Counted from the stretch's first letter, positions 22,952-30,106 are shown. The stretch is DNA of 34,665 nucleotides from Nitrososphaerota archaeon (GCA_028867275.1 JAGWGU010000014.1:1-34665), one strand, 5' to 3'. Notes: generated by a model from the sequence alone, not told the origin. A program made the numbers and translations.

Positions 22952-23619
22952 CCAAGACTCCTAATTAGAGGAACAATGTCTTTTTTGACACAGACAATCA
23001 TCGGTGTGTCAACTGCGATATATCCACTGACTCGGGTTTCTCTCAAGTCCATTATTAGATCTTGAAACTTGTGCAAAGTGTCAGTTTCAAATGCAAGCAT
23101 AAAGTCCTCATCATGTATTCCAAATGAATAGGTAGTATTGAGCAAAACCTCAGGATACTTGTGTCCAACCTGAATGTGCTCTGCCATCATTTCTTTTCTT
23201 TTGTCAAGTGGCAACAGATACCATTCTCGCGTTTTGATGAAAGGGTATACGACAACGTACTTTTTCTGATCTTCTCCCCCAAGCCAACCACGCGGTGTCG
23301 GATTATTGGCATACATTGACGGTCTTGTGCTGGATAAATATACATGAGTGGGTACAATGTATTTTCCAAAGACTGTAAGGTATAGTTTTGATACAACATC
23401 CTGAATTTTTTCAACAGAATCAGATACAAACCAGAACAAAAATTCTGCATCATCTCTTAGACCAAGAGTAGAATATGTCCTGTACTTTATCTGGGAATTT
23501 TTAAGAACAATTTCGACTTCTTTTGCAGATTCCTCTTTTGCAAGGTCTGCCATCCACCGCCATTTGGGGTCTACCTTGAAAAATGAAAAATTGAAAAATT
23601 GTCGCGGCTGTTCGCTCAT
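22948..23619 (-). CDS. Chlorite dismutase-family protein, coproheme decarboxylase-like
   Basis: 223 aa from ATG 23619, supported by a TATA element at 23643-23652; an in-frame GTG at 23640 is too close to it. Family landmarks: FWFVSDSVEKIQ, RGWLGGEDQKKYVVVYPFIKTREWYLLP and the heme-ligand block MMAEHIQVGHKYPEVLLNTTYSFG. In ATG numbering the proximal His is His148. Thirteen residues later lies Asn161, where true chlorite dismutases carry Arg and coproheme decarboxylases usually Gln. Tyr125-x3-Lys129 matches the catalytic Tyr/Lys pair of ChdC (HemQ), which oxidatively decarboxylates coproheme to heme b. Chlorite dismutation is therefore unlikely; heme synthesis or heme binding is likelier. First gene of a three-gene operon. 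Confidence 0.9.
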   Translation of the reverse strand: MSEQPRQFFNFSFFKVDPKWRWMADLAKEESAKEVEIVLKNSQIKYRTYSTLGLRDDAEFLFWFVSDSVEKIQDVVSKLYLTVFGKYIVPTHVYLSSTRPSMYANNPTPRGWLGGEDQKKYVVVYPFIKTREWYLLPLDKRKEMMAEHIQVGHKYPEVLLNTTYSFGIHDEDFMLAFETDTLHKFQDLIMDLRETRVSGYIAVDTPMIVCVKKDIVPLIRSLG

Positions 23620-23642
23620 GGAGACTAGATTTATTGTCACCT

Positions 23643-23652
23643 TATTTAAAAT
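23643..23652 (-). promoter_or_regulatory. TATA box of the chlorite dismutase-family operon
   Basis: The minus strand reads ATTTTAAATA, about 28 nt upstream of the ATG at 23619 but only a few bases from the GTG at 23640, which decides in favour of the ATG. Confidence 0.65.
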
Positions 23653-23739
23653 CTGATCAAGTTAATCACGTGTGGAAAACCAAAATCTGGCACTGGGTTT
23701 CATGACATATCTTAAATTAGCGAAAAAAGTAGAAAAGAC

Positions 23740-23832
23740 GTGAGCAGAAACACCAAGATGGCAATAGGAATTGGCTCTATTTTTACTGCATTCACAGTTG
23801 TAATGATCATTATTGTTCTCCAGTCTTACTAG
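23740..23832 (+). CDS. 30-aa single-helix membrane peptide
   Basis: GTG 23740 to TAG 23832. A polar, basic start (MSRNTKMA) precedes one hydrophobic helix of about 20 residues (IGIGSIFTAFTVVMIIIVLQ), giving an N-in or C-in single-pass peptide. A TATA-like ATATCTTAAATTAG at 23707-23720 lies about 27 nt upstream, consistent with leaderless expression. Too short for statistical coding evidence alone, but the membrane composition, promoter and uninterrupted frame agree. Such peptides often tune larger membrane complexes; the partner is unknown. Confidence 0.6.
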   Translation: MSRNTKMAIGIGSIFTAFTVVMIIIVLQSY

Positions 23833-23901
23833 AGTGCAAATCTGAAATAAAGCTCAAAATGGATCGGATCCATTAAATGATACACCGATTTCTTTAGAAA
23901 C

Positions 23902-24270
23902 ATGGTAATTATCAGGCACCAGCCAATAAATGAGATAATAATTCATGAGCTTGTCAAAGTCAATAGCATTGAGGATTTTCTAAGTATAAAGACTAACAAT
24001 GTACCATTGGGTAGTTCTGCACCGCCAGCACGTTGGGCAGATGGCATATTGTATGAACCACAGGGTTTTCCTCCCACGCCTGAGATCATCAAGGACCAGA
24101 TGGAAGGCAAGATACATTTTGCAGCAATAGAATATACCGAGATGCCACAATACAGGCAATATCTGAAAAATAATAACAACAATGTTCTCTTGCCAATAAT
24201 TGACATGTCACACAACGAAGCAACAAAACAGATTGCCCAGTGGTTGAAAGGTCAGATAATTTCTAAATAA
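23902..24270 (+). CDS. Uncharacterised 122-aa protein
   Basis: Soluble, mixed alpha/beta. Visible features: an N-terminal VIIRHQPINEIIIHELVKV strand-helix, a Pro/Gly-rich middle (LGSSAPPARWADGILYEPQGFPPTPEI), an aromatic segment AIEYTEMPQYRQYL, an Asn run (NNNNN) and a C-terminal helix. No signal peptide, membrane helix or metal motif. No family recognised. It stands alone between the 30-aa membrane gene and the convergent coiled-coil gene. Confidence 0.75.
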   Translation: MVIIRHQPINEIIIHELVKVNSIEDFLSIKTNNVPLGSSAPPARWADGILYEPQGFPPTPEIIKDQMEGKIHFAAIEYTEMPQYRQYLKNNNNNVLLPIIDMSHNEATKQIAQWLKGQIISK

Positions 24271-24325
24271 AATCATTACAAATCTGTGATGAATCCAGAT
24301 AGCAAAAATTAGAAACTCAGATTTT

Positions 24326-24478
24326 CTAAATTCCTAGTTTTTCTTCAATGTTTTCCAGTCTATCTTCTAGTGCTTGCAGTCTATCCTCTATGGAGGCATT
24401 CCGACCATTTGGATTTTCTTTGATCAGTCTTTGAAATTGTTCTTCAATGATTTGTTTTACTTTGTTTTCATCTAGCAT
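24326..24478 (-). CDS. 50-aa coiled-coil protein
   Basis: ATG 24478 to TAG 24326. Two helices: an N-terminal DENKVKQIIEEQFQRLIKE and a heptad-patterned SIEDRLQALEDRLENIEEKL with Leu/Ile at a and d positions, separated by an NPNGRN turn. It would form a small coiled-coil dimer or hairpin. A repeat of RL-x-x-LEDRLE is visible. It is a clear coding pattern but too short for family assignment. Function unknown. Confidence 0.65.
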   Translation of the reverse strand: MLDENKVKQIIEEQFQRLIKENPNGRNASIEDRLQALEDRLENIEEKLGI

Positions 24479-24592
24479 TTCTATTTAGATGAGTATTCCT
24501 TGTTTTTATCAATATTGAAAGAATCAATCGTGACATCTTACTAGTTCTGCCCATCAAAACACTTATTATTTGAGAATGGAAAATTTTGTTAA

Positions 24593-24892
24593 ATGCCAAA
24601 CATAGACCAACTGAACAGACCACAAAACAAGCTAGAACCAATCGAAGGTGTAATCGAGAGCATTAGCGAACCAAGAACTGTCAACCTAAAAACTGGTGGA
24701 CAGGCTCAAGTTGCAGATGCAATGCTAAAAGATGAGACCGGACAGATCAAGCTTAGCTTGTGGGATGCACAGATAAAGATGGTAAAACAAGGTTCCAAAG
24801 TAAGAATCGAAAACGGCTACATTTCCACATTCAGAGGCGAAAATGCACTCAATGTCGGAAAGTTTGGAAAACTAGTAGTGTTAGAATTTTAG
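24593..24892 (+). CDS. Single OB-fold nucleic-acid-binding protein
   Basis: 99 aa. OB-fold pattern: KLEPIEGVIESISEPRTVNLKTGGQAQVADAMLKDETGQIKLSLWDAQIKMVKQGSKVRIENGYISTFRGENALNVG. The D-E-T-G-x-I-x-L-x-L-W-D core and the K-V-R-I-x-N-G-Y strand are typical of archaeal RPA/SSB-like single OB domains. It may bind single-stranded DNA or RNA, or act as an accessory subunit to a larger RPA. No zinc finger. The stop overlaps the stop of the convergent membrane-protein gene. Confidence 0.88.
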   Translation: MPNIDQLNRPQNKLEPIEGVIESISEPRTVNLKTGGQAQVADAMLKDETGQIKLSLWDAQIKMVKQGSKVRIENGYISTFRGENALNVGKFGKLVVLEF

Positions 24893-25500
24893 ACATATCT
24901 GCTGCTAGATTGATTATTCCCCTTTCTCCAATCAATTACGCTAAGTATTGCACCAGATATTATGACAATAATTCCAATAATTAACAAGAATCCGGCTTCT
25001 GCCAATGGTAGTATGTTTTTGACAAATGGTGAATTGGGGTCAGTCAATGCCTTTGACTTTTCAGGGTTTTCTGTAAACAGCATCACCACAGTGATTGGTT
25101 CCTTGCCCTTGTTTTCTATGTTAAAGCTATAGGTATCTGCTTTTGGCACATCAAATGATTTTATAAAAATTGGATCATTGTCTGTAAACGAACCAAACTT
25201 GTCTCCAAAGATGTTTGATATGGATATTGCCACAGAATCATCTGGATTATAGTCCACAATGTGAACTCCCCACATCAGGGGCACGTGGGCAGTACTTGTA
25301 GTATGTGAAAAAGTGTACACATTACCTGCATCAATTTGGACTTTATCAGATACACTGTCAAACAGGCTTTCTGGAGATGGAAAGAAATCCCCACCCGGAC
25401 TGCCAGATGGCATTTTTGGCATTACAGAATATGCAATGGATGCTGCCATTACAATCATGACTGCCCCAGCAATTGCAACTATTGGTCCACGTTTTTTCAT
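24889..25500 (-). CDS. Membrane-anchored extracytoplasmic protein with two helices
   Basis: 203 aa. N-terminal helix (IVAIAGAVMIVMAASIAYSVM, about 7-27), an extracytoplasmic beta-rich domain of about 130 residues (DAGNVYTFSHTTSTAHVPLMWGVHIVDYNP...), then a C-terminal helix (ILPLAEAGFLLIIGIIVIISGAILSVI, about 165-191) and a basic tail. The domain KSFDVPKADTYSFNIENKGKEPITVVMLFTENP looks like a jelly-roll or emp24/GOLD-like beta sandwich (inference). It starts 2 nt after the PAC2 stop, so it is in one operon with PAC2. Function unknown. Confidence 0.82.
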   Translation of the reverse strand: MKKRGPIVAIAGAVMIVMAASIAYSVMPKMPSGSPGGDFFPSPESLFDSVSDKVQIDAGNVYTFSHTTSTAHVPLMWGVHIVDYNPDDSVAISISNIFGDKFGSFTDNDPIFIKSFDVPKADTYSFNIENKGKEPITVVMLFTENPEKSKALTDPNSPFVKNILPLAEAGFLLIIGIIVIISGAILSVIDWRKGNNQSSSRYV

Positions 25501-25502
25501 GT

Positions 25503-26282
25503 TTAGCTAATGTATCCCAGTTTTTTATCATTCTGTGACATTGGCAATGAATCTCCTCCAGCCCTTTGCCCCATTTGCTCCTCAATTGTCTTTACAAGAT
25601 GTTCTGTATCTTGCGCCTTTTTTGCAATGCCTGTCAAGTCAAGTTTGAGATCCATCATCTTTACCAGCGTTTCAAGTACAATTTTTGATGCCTTGGCATC
25701 TACAACATATCCAGATGTTTCACCAAGAAGACAGATTCCAGTTATTCCTTTTCTTTTCCCCACGCCAATGATAAGGCCATTCATTCCAGTTATGCTTCCA
25801 CTGTTCATTGTAGATATCCCATAATTTTGGAATTCATTTACAATTTGTGGAGCAGTGCTTGTGCCATAGACTTTGGGAGTTTTAGAAAATGTCCCTGTAA
25901 TATATGCAGCAAGAGTATAGATTGTTTTGACTCCAAGCTTATCACAAATTTTTGCAATTTCTTCTGCCATCTCATACTCGCTTTCAGGAGTCACAGGCTG
26001 TGCATCGCCACTTAATAGAACAAGATCATTTGTCACCCCTTTGGAATAGTAAAAAGTATTTTTCATGAGATCAGTTGTACCATCGGGTTGAATCAACACC
26101 TGTGGCGGAAATGATGATGAAAACATGTTTGCAAATGGAATTGCTTTTAATTCTTCAATCATGTGATCAATTGCAAGTTTTCCTACATACCCGCTTCCTG
26201 GAAATCCGCAAATAAGAGATGGGTTTTTGAGATTGGGCATCTCGGTTATTTCTACAACAATGTGTTGAGGAAGAGACAACAT
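25503..26282 (-). CDS. PAC2 family protein, proteasome assembly chaperone-like
   Basis: 259 aa, the usual archaeal length. Starts with LPQHIVVEITEMPNLKNPSLICGFPGSGYVGKLAIDHMIEELKA, with the G-F-P-G-S-G-x-V-G-K-L-A signature, then YYSKGVTNDLVLLSGDAQP and the GISTMNSGSITGMNGLIIGVGK block, and a C-terminal helix. PAC2 proteins chaperone archaeal 20S proteasome assembly (PbaA/PbaB) or have related roles. The extreme C-terminus is KKLGYIS, which carries a Tyr near the end but is not a clean HbYX motif, so proteasome docking is uncertain. It is coupled to the downstream membrane protein. Confidence 0.9.
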   Translation of the reverse strand: MLSLPQHIVVEITEMPNLKNPSLICGFPGSGYVGKLAIDHMIEELKAIPFANMFSSSFPPQVLIQPDGTTDLMKNTFYYSKGVTNDLVLLSGDAQPVTPESEYEMAEEIAKICDKLGVKTIYTLAAYITGTFSKTPKVYGTSTAPQIVNEFQNYGISTMNSGSITGMNGLIIGVGKRKGITGICLLGETSGYVVDAKASKIVLETLVKMMDLKLDLTGIAKKAQDTEHLVKTIEEQMGQRAGGDSLPMSQNDKKLGYIS

Positions 26283-26325
26283 CGTTACGAAAAAATTAAT
26301 TCAATATTAATGAAGCGTAGGAATA

Positions 26326-27243
26326 CTATCTACGTCTAGATTTTTTCTTTGTTTTTCTCTTGGCAGTTCTGGTTGTTTTTCTTTTAGCGGTTTTTGTTGT
26401 TTTTCTTCTTGGTGCTTTTTTTGGGCGAGACTTGCGCTTGGCTGTTTTTTTAGCTGGTCTTCGTTTTGCCTTTCGTGCCTTTGCTTTTCTTGCTTTTGCT
26501 TTTCTTGCTTTTGCTAGCGCCAGTTGTCTTGCCTTGTTCTTTCTCCTCTGAGCTGCTAATGCTGCCATTCTTTTTCGTTTCTTGGCTGCAAGTGCTGCCA
26601 GTCTCTTTCTTCTCTGAGCTGCAATCTCTGCCAGTTTCTTTTGAACTGTTGCCAATGCATTGCTTGCCTGTGCCTCAAGTTTTAGAAGAGATTCAAACTT
26701 TGGCCTCAAGACAGCTTCTGCCTTTGTAGATGCCTTTAGTTGTTCAATCAATGCGGGTTTGATATGACCATGTTTTTTTAGCTGGTCTTCAACCTTGGCC
26801 TTTTCCTTTTCACTTGATTCTATTGCCTTTTCTAATCTAGTATGAGCAGACTCTCTTTCTTTTAACTCGGAATGTAATTCGGCTATTTTTTCACCAATAT
26901 ACTTTAGTCTTTCAGCCATAGTGTTCTTGTCTTCAGACCCATACTCGCTTTGCTGGGTTGCTTGGTCTTTTGCTTCCTCTTCCTGTTTTAGTCTCTCCTC
27001 TGCCGCAATCTTGAGTCTCTCTATGCTTGCCTTTTGTGAAAGGTGTTGGTTGAGAAGCTGTATTGCGTGGTCTTTGGCCCTTATCAGGTCTTCCTTTTTC
27101 TTCTCTAGAGATACAAGGCCTGATGATGATCTTCGCTTTTTAGAAACAGCCTCTTTTAGTTTATTTTCAACCTGTTTTCGTAATTTGGATACTGTAGCCT
27201 TTTTCATACTATGTGATTTTAGGAGAGCCTCAAGGGATGTCAT
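26326..27243 (-). CDS. Coiled-coil protein with histone-H1-like lysine-rich tail
   Basis: 305 aa in two parts. Residues about 1-180 are charged helices with coiled-coil character (EKKKEDLIRAKDHAIQLL; EKIAELHSELKERESAHTRLEKAIESS). Residues about 205-305 are a repetitive Lys/Arg/Ala tail: AAQRRKR-LAALAAKKRKR-MAALAAQRR, then repeated KARKA units, then PAKK/TAKRK-type blocks ending SRRR. The tail resembles eukaryotic H1 and bacterial H1-like DNA condensers, so nonspecific DNA or RNA binding is likely, with the coiled coil oligomerising it. The tail's DNA is T/C-rich on the given strand and repetitive. Likely chromatin-associated in an archaeon that also has other histones (inference). Confidence 0.85.
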   Translation of the reverse strand: MTSLEALLKSHSMKKATVSKLRKQVENKLKEAVSKKRRSSSGLVSLEKKKEDLIRAKDHAIQLLNQHLSQKASIERLKIAAEERLKQEEEAKDQATQQSEYGSEDKNTMAERLKYIGEKIAELHSELKERESAHTRLEKAIESSEKEKAKVEDQLKKHGHIKPALIEQLKASTKAEAVLRPKFESLLKLEAQASNALATVQKKLAEIAAQRRKRLAALAAKKRKRMAALAAQRRKNKARQLALAKARKAKARKAKARKAKRRPAKKTAKRKSRPKKAPRRKTTKTAKRKTTRTAKRKTKKKSRRR

Positions 27244-27400
27244 GCGATTATGAGCCTTTGTAATCGATTAAGTTTTTGTTATGATCAGTATTTGACATAT
27301 GAGTTAAAATTTTCAACATATTTTTGATCTTTTTAACAAAATTTTGACATGCGATAAGGGTCACCAAGTAGATTTTATTTAGCAAGTATGCATAGAAGTC

Positions 27401-27712
27401 ATGGATTTTCATCCATCACAGCTACCAGTTGCCCATTCATTTCAGATCGATGATGAGCAAAAGGCCCAGGATCTGGCAGAGCAGATGGTAAGACTTGGTT
27501 TTTCAGCACAAAAGGGTGCATTCAGAGTAATCATGACAAAGGAGCAAAAGACTGCAAAGAAGATAGGTTTTACAATTATGAATGAACTCAATTTCGGATT
27601 AAAGAAAGCAAAACAAGAGCGCGATGTAAGATATTGGATTTATAGTCATGATGCAGACCACTATGCAATGGTCCTGATAAGCTCCAAAGTCATGGAAGAG
27701 CTAGGTTTTTGA
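27401..27712 (+). CDS. Uncharacterised 103-aa protein
   Basis: Soluble. Two helices (DEQKAQDLAEQMVRLGF; KEQKTAKKIGFTIMNELNFGLKKAKQE) flank a strand, followed by VRYWIYSHDADHYAMVLIS. No known domain. A TATA-like ATTTTATTTAGC at about 27372-27383 sits about 24 nt before the ATG. Its last 12 nt overlap the end of the convergent PAP2-like gene. Conserved-looking charge pattern; function unknown. Confidence 0.78.
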   Translation: MDFHPSQLPVAHSFQIDDEQKAQDLAEQMVRLGFSAQKGAFRVIMTKEQKTAKKIGFTIMNELNFGLKKAKQERDVRYWIYSHDADHYAMVLISSKVMEELGF

Positions 27713-28360
27713 TCTATCAAAGATAAGTTCTATCTTTAGTTTTTTGGATACAATATTTGCAATCAGTACACCAAAGATTACTCCAGCAACTATGGTCAAC
27801 GGATATTCTTGCAACAAGTATAGTCTGCTTGCTGATACTACTGCAGGATATATCCACAAGAGATAGCACCCGCGCGGAAATCTTTGTGATAATGCATATC
27901 CAATGATAAATGCAAATATTGTAGTCCTTACGGTGGCTCCTGCAGGAAAAGTGCCCTCTATTGCACACGGAACACCCACATCTGCGCCAGATTTGATTGG
28001 CAAATTGGCCCCCAGATAATCAAGCATTGGCTTTTCATATCCAGTATAGCATCTCATATAGGCCACAACCATGCTGCCTACCAACAATGAGAGGAGAAGG
28101 ACAAGGCCAAGACGCCTTGTTCTTTTTATTATAAACAGTATAATGCTGATAAATATCGGATATAGTACCCACCCAAGTTCCGTAAACACATCCATGGTAA
28201 GGTCTACGACAGGATTTCCCACAAGTTTTGAAAGTGTTGTTTCAAATCCCGTATCATATACGAATAGAACTTTTGCAACAGCAAGATAAAGTAGAATTAG
28301 AAATGACAGCAACAATAAGAAGAACGTTCTACTTCGTATGTCAAAGACCCAGCTTTGCAT
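27701..28360 (-). CDS. PAP2-like membrane protein with degenerate phosphatase motifs
   Basis: 219 aa from ATG 28360, which has AAGGAGAG eight bases upstream; an ATG at 28393 lies before it in frame. Five or six membrane helices. The PAP2 (type 2 phosphatidic acid phosphatase) motif positions are readable but altered. Motif 1 is only RCYTGYEKP. Motif 2, normally PSGH, is FPAGATVRT. Motif 3, normally SRxYLGxHYPxD, is SASRLYLLQEYPLTIVAG, with Glu at the nucleophile His place. The family uses those two His residues for phosphate transfer, so hydrolase activity is doubtful. It may bind lipid or phosphate, or be a non-enzymatic relative. Confidence 0.8.
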   Translation of the reverse strand: MQSWVFDIRSRTFFLLLLSFLILLYLAVAKVLFVYDTGFETTLSKLVGNPVVDLTMDVFTELGWVLYPIFISIILFIIKRTRRLGLVLLLSLLVGSMVVAYMRCYTGYEKPMLDYLGANLPIKSGADVGVPCAIEGTFPAGATVRTTIFAFIIGYALSQRFPRGCYLLWIYPAVVSASRLYLLQEYPLTIVAGVIFGVLIANIVSKKLKIELIFDRSKT

Positions 28361-28436
28361 TGAAATTCTCTCCTTGATACAACATCTAACCATTTGCTTG
28401 GTATGACCATATTAAAATCAGATTGCTTGCCTTTTC

Positions 28437-28517
28437 ATGGTTTCAGGGAATGACACAAGTCAAGGAGATGAAAAACCATTTGGCGCACATATTTACAGAT
28501 GGTCTTTTGATCCTTGA
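28437..28517 (+). CDS. Possible 26-aa micro-ORF
   Basis: ATG 28437 to TGA 28517, encoding MVSGNDTSQGDEKPFG followed by HIYRWSFDP. A TATA-like CATATTAAAATC at 28408-28419 lies about 24 nt upstream on the plus strand, and the same AT-rich stretch could serve the divergent PAP2-like gene. The 11-bp hairpin at 28502-28531 overlaps its stop codon. Real expression is unproven. It could also be the remnant of a longer gene. Confidence 0.35.
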   Translation: MVSGNDTSQGDEKPFGAHIYRWSFDP

Positions 28518-28531
28518 CTAGATCAAAAGAC
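28502..28531. other. 11-bp perfect hairpin
   Basis: GTCTTTTGATC (28502-28512) and GATCAAAAGAC (28521-28531) are perfect inverted repeats around an 8-nt loop. No T-run follows, so it is not a classical terminator. It overlaps the end of the micro-ORF. Alternatives are a protein binding site or RNA processing signal. Confidence 0.6.
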
Positions 28532-28651
28532 GGATTGATTTCTTATAAGATTCACTCATCTTTTCCACATATCATACATATTCCTATGATGTTCTGTTTA
28601 TCGCAAGATGACAATCATCTTCTATTTTTTATGCAATTACAGTACACATAG
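28532..28651. other. Gene-free stretch with a small terminator-like hairpin
   Basis: No ORF of coding character on either strand. AAGATGA (28605-28611) and TCATCTT (28615-28621) form a 7-bp stem with a 3-nt loop, followed by CTATTTTTTATG. This could end a plus-strand transcript arising from the 28.4 kb promoter region. The T-rich part also serves as the possible TATA-like box for the structured RNA candidate downstream. Confidence 0.4.
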
Positions 28652-28728
28652 TTTAGAAACCGTGGACGTGTCTTTCTTTGTACGATCACAAGCCAGTCTG
28701 ACACACCCTAACATCCACGGTTTCTGAA
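28652..28728 (+). ncRNA. Candidate structured RNA
   Basis: A 77-nt element closed by a 15-bp helix: TTTAGAAACCGTGGA (28652-28666) with TCCACGGTTTCTGAA plus A (28714-28728), one G-U pair, otherwise perfect. Inside the 47-nt interior, GTGTC (28668-28672) pairs with GACAC (28700-28704) and TTGT (28678-28681) with ACAA (28688-28691), giving a stacked three-helix rod. A TATA-like TCTATTTTTTATG (28621-28633) is about 25 nt upstream. It is GC-richer than its surroundings and lies in a gene-free stretch, with no coding frame. The strand is inferred from the TATA position. A large inverted repeat of a small transposable relic is the alternative. Confidence 0.5.
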
Positions 28729-28894
28729 AATATCTACATCACAGATATTCATTCAGTAAAGTTGCCAAGCCTCTGTAGGTTCTTAGATCATATCCAGTCA
28801 AGTTGTTGTTGGTTCCTACCAAAGATTGATCGGTAAGAAGAGCCAGACAAAGACGACTAAAAGATTTTAACCACATCCAGAGATAGGAACGATA
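28729..28894. other. Spacer before pgk
   Basis: No ORF of coding character. A TATA-like AAAAGATTTTAACC at 28858-28871 sits about 30 nt upstream of the pgk TTG start. A 4-bp palindrome (TTGG...CCAA) around 28810-28823 is too weak to call. Confidence 0.5.
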
Positions 28895-30106
28895 TTGAGA
28901 ATATTAACAATCAATGACTTTGATACAAAGGGCAAGACTGTATTTCTCAGAGTAGATATGAACTGTCCCATAGATCCTGTCACAATGGAGATAATCGAGA
29001 CAAGCAGAATCAGAGAGTCTACCGAGTCCCTCAAAGATTTAGAGGGCGCTAAGGTAGTGATCGGCTCACACCAAGGAAGAGTAGGCAACAAAGACTACAC
29101 AGGAATGGAAAAACATGCAAAGGTGTTAGAGCAAATACTTGGCCGCAAGATAAAGTACATTGAAGATGTCATAGGCTCCGAGGCACAAAGAGAAATTAAA
29201 AACATGAAAGATGGTGACATCATACTACTTGATAATCTAAGATTATGTGCAGAAGAGAATTATGAGTTTTCAGCCGCCGATGCATCTAAAACAATAATGG
29301 TACAAAGACTTTCAAAATTATTTGATATCTGCGTACTTGATTCATTTCCAAGCTCACACAGATCACATCCATCAATAATTGGCTTTGCGTATGTTCTTCC
29401 GTCATGCGCGGGAAGACTGGTAGAGCGCGAAGTCAGAAAGCTGGATGAAATCATGACTGTAGCCAAGGGACCACATGTAGTTGTACTCGGAGGCTCTAAG
29501 GTAGTCGACAGGCTTGAGGCAATAAAGGAGTTAATTCAAAATGGCAGAGCAGACCAAGTTCTTCTTACAGGCGTAATTGCCAATGTCTTTTTGAGGGCCC
29601 AAGGAAGGATCAAGTTTCCCCTTGGAATCAAAAGAGAGGAAGAAGTAGTATCAAAGGCACATGCGTTGATTGGTGAATACCCAGATGTGTTTTCAGTTCC
29701 AGTAGATATTGCAGTTGAAAGAAATGGAAAGAGGGAGGAGATGGATGTTCGTGAACTTGTAAAAGGTGATCAGATATTTGACTTGGGACCAAAATCAGTC
29801 GATTATTACCTAAAGTCAATCCAGGGTGCAGGAACTGTATTCATGAGCGGTCCTGCAGGATTTTTTGAAAATGAGAATTTCAAATTTGGAACAGAGTCGC
29901 TTCTTCACGGAGTAGCAAATTCATTTGCAACCACAATTGTAAGTGGCGGACATCTCACTGCGGCATTGAAAAGATATGGTCTTGCCGAGAAGATAAACCA
30001 CATCAGCACTGCAGGAGGTGCATTGGTTCTATACCTGACTGGCGTAAAGCTACCAATGATTCAAGCATTGGAAGAAGCTGCTACAAGATATCGTTCTAAA
30101 AAGTAG
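28895..30106 (+). CDS. pgk: Phosphoglycerate kinase
   Basis: 403 aa. Interconverts 1,3-bisphosphoglycerate + ADP and 3-phosphoglycerate + ATP. In this autotroph it works mainly in gluconeogenesis. Landmarks: FLRVDMNCPIDP (substrate-binding Asp/Asn), SHQGRVG, LLDNLRLCAEEN, the Arg-containing PSSHRSHPS, VVLGGSKVVDRLEAI (nucleotide-binding Lys) and MSGPAGFFENENFKFGTESL. The C-terminal motif is SGGHLTAAL, with His where bacterial and eukaryotic enzymes have Asp (GGDT); archaeal enzymes are known to be divergent. The start is TTG at 28895 with a TATA box about 30 nt upstream. Its 3' end overlaps the convergent winged-helix/zinc-ribbon gene by 11 nt. Confidence 0.95.
   Translation: MRILTINDFDTKGKTVFLRVDMNCPIDPVTMEIIETSRIRESTESLKDLEGAKVVIGSHQGRVGNKDYTGMEKHAKVLEQILGRKIKYIEDVIGSEAQREIKNMKDGDIILLDNLRLCAEENYEFSAADASKTIMVQRLSKLFDICVLDSFPSSHRSHPSIIGFAYVLPSCAGRLVEREVRKLDEIMTVAKGPHVVVLGGSKVVDRLEAIKELIQNGRADQVLLTGVIANVFLRAQGRIKFPLGIKREEEVVSKAHALIGEYPDVFSVPVDIAVERNGKREEMDVRELVKGDQIFDLGPKSVDYYLKSIQGAGTVFMSGPAGFFENENFKFGTESLLHGVANSFATTIVSGGHLTAALKRYGLAEKINHISTAGGALVLYLTGVKLPMIQALEEAATRYRSKK

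Noticed and set aside
22948-23619. Chlorite dismutase activity for the heme protein
   Set aside because: The distal Arg of true chlorite dismutases is Asn here, while the coproheme decarboxylase Tyr/Lys pair is present.
28652-28728. Miniature inverted-repeat transposon
   Set aside because: Arms are long and perfect, but no target-site duplication flanks them and no second copy was seen. The internal helices favour an RNA.
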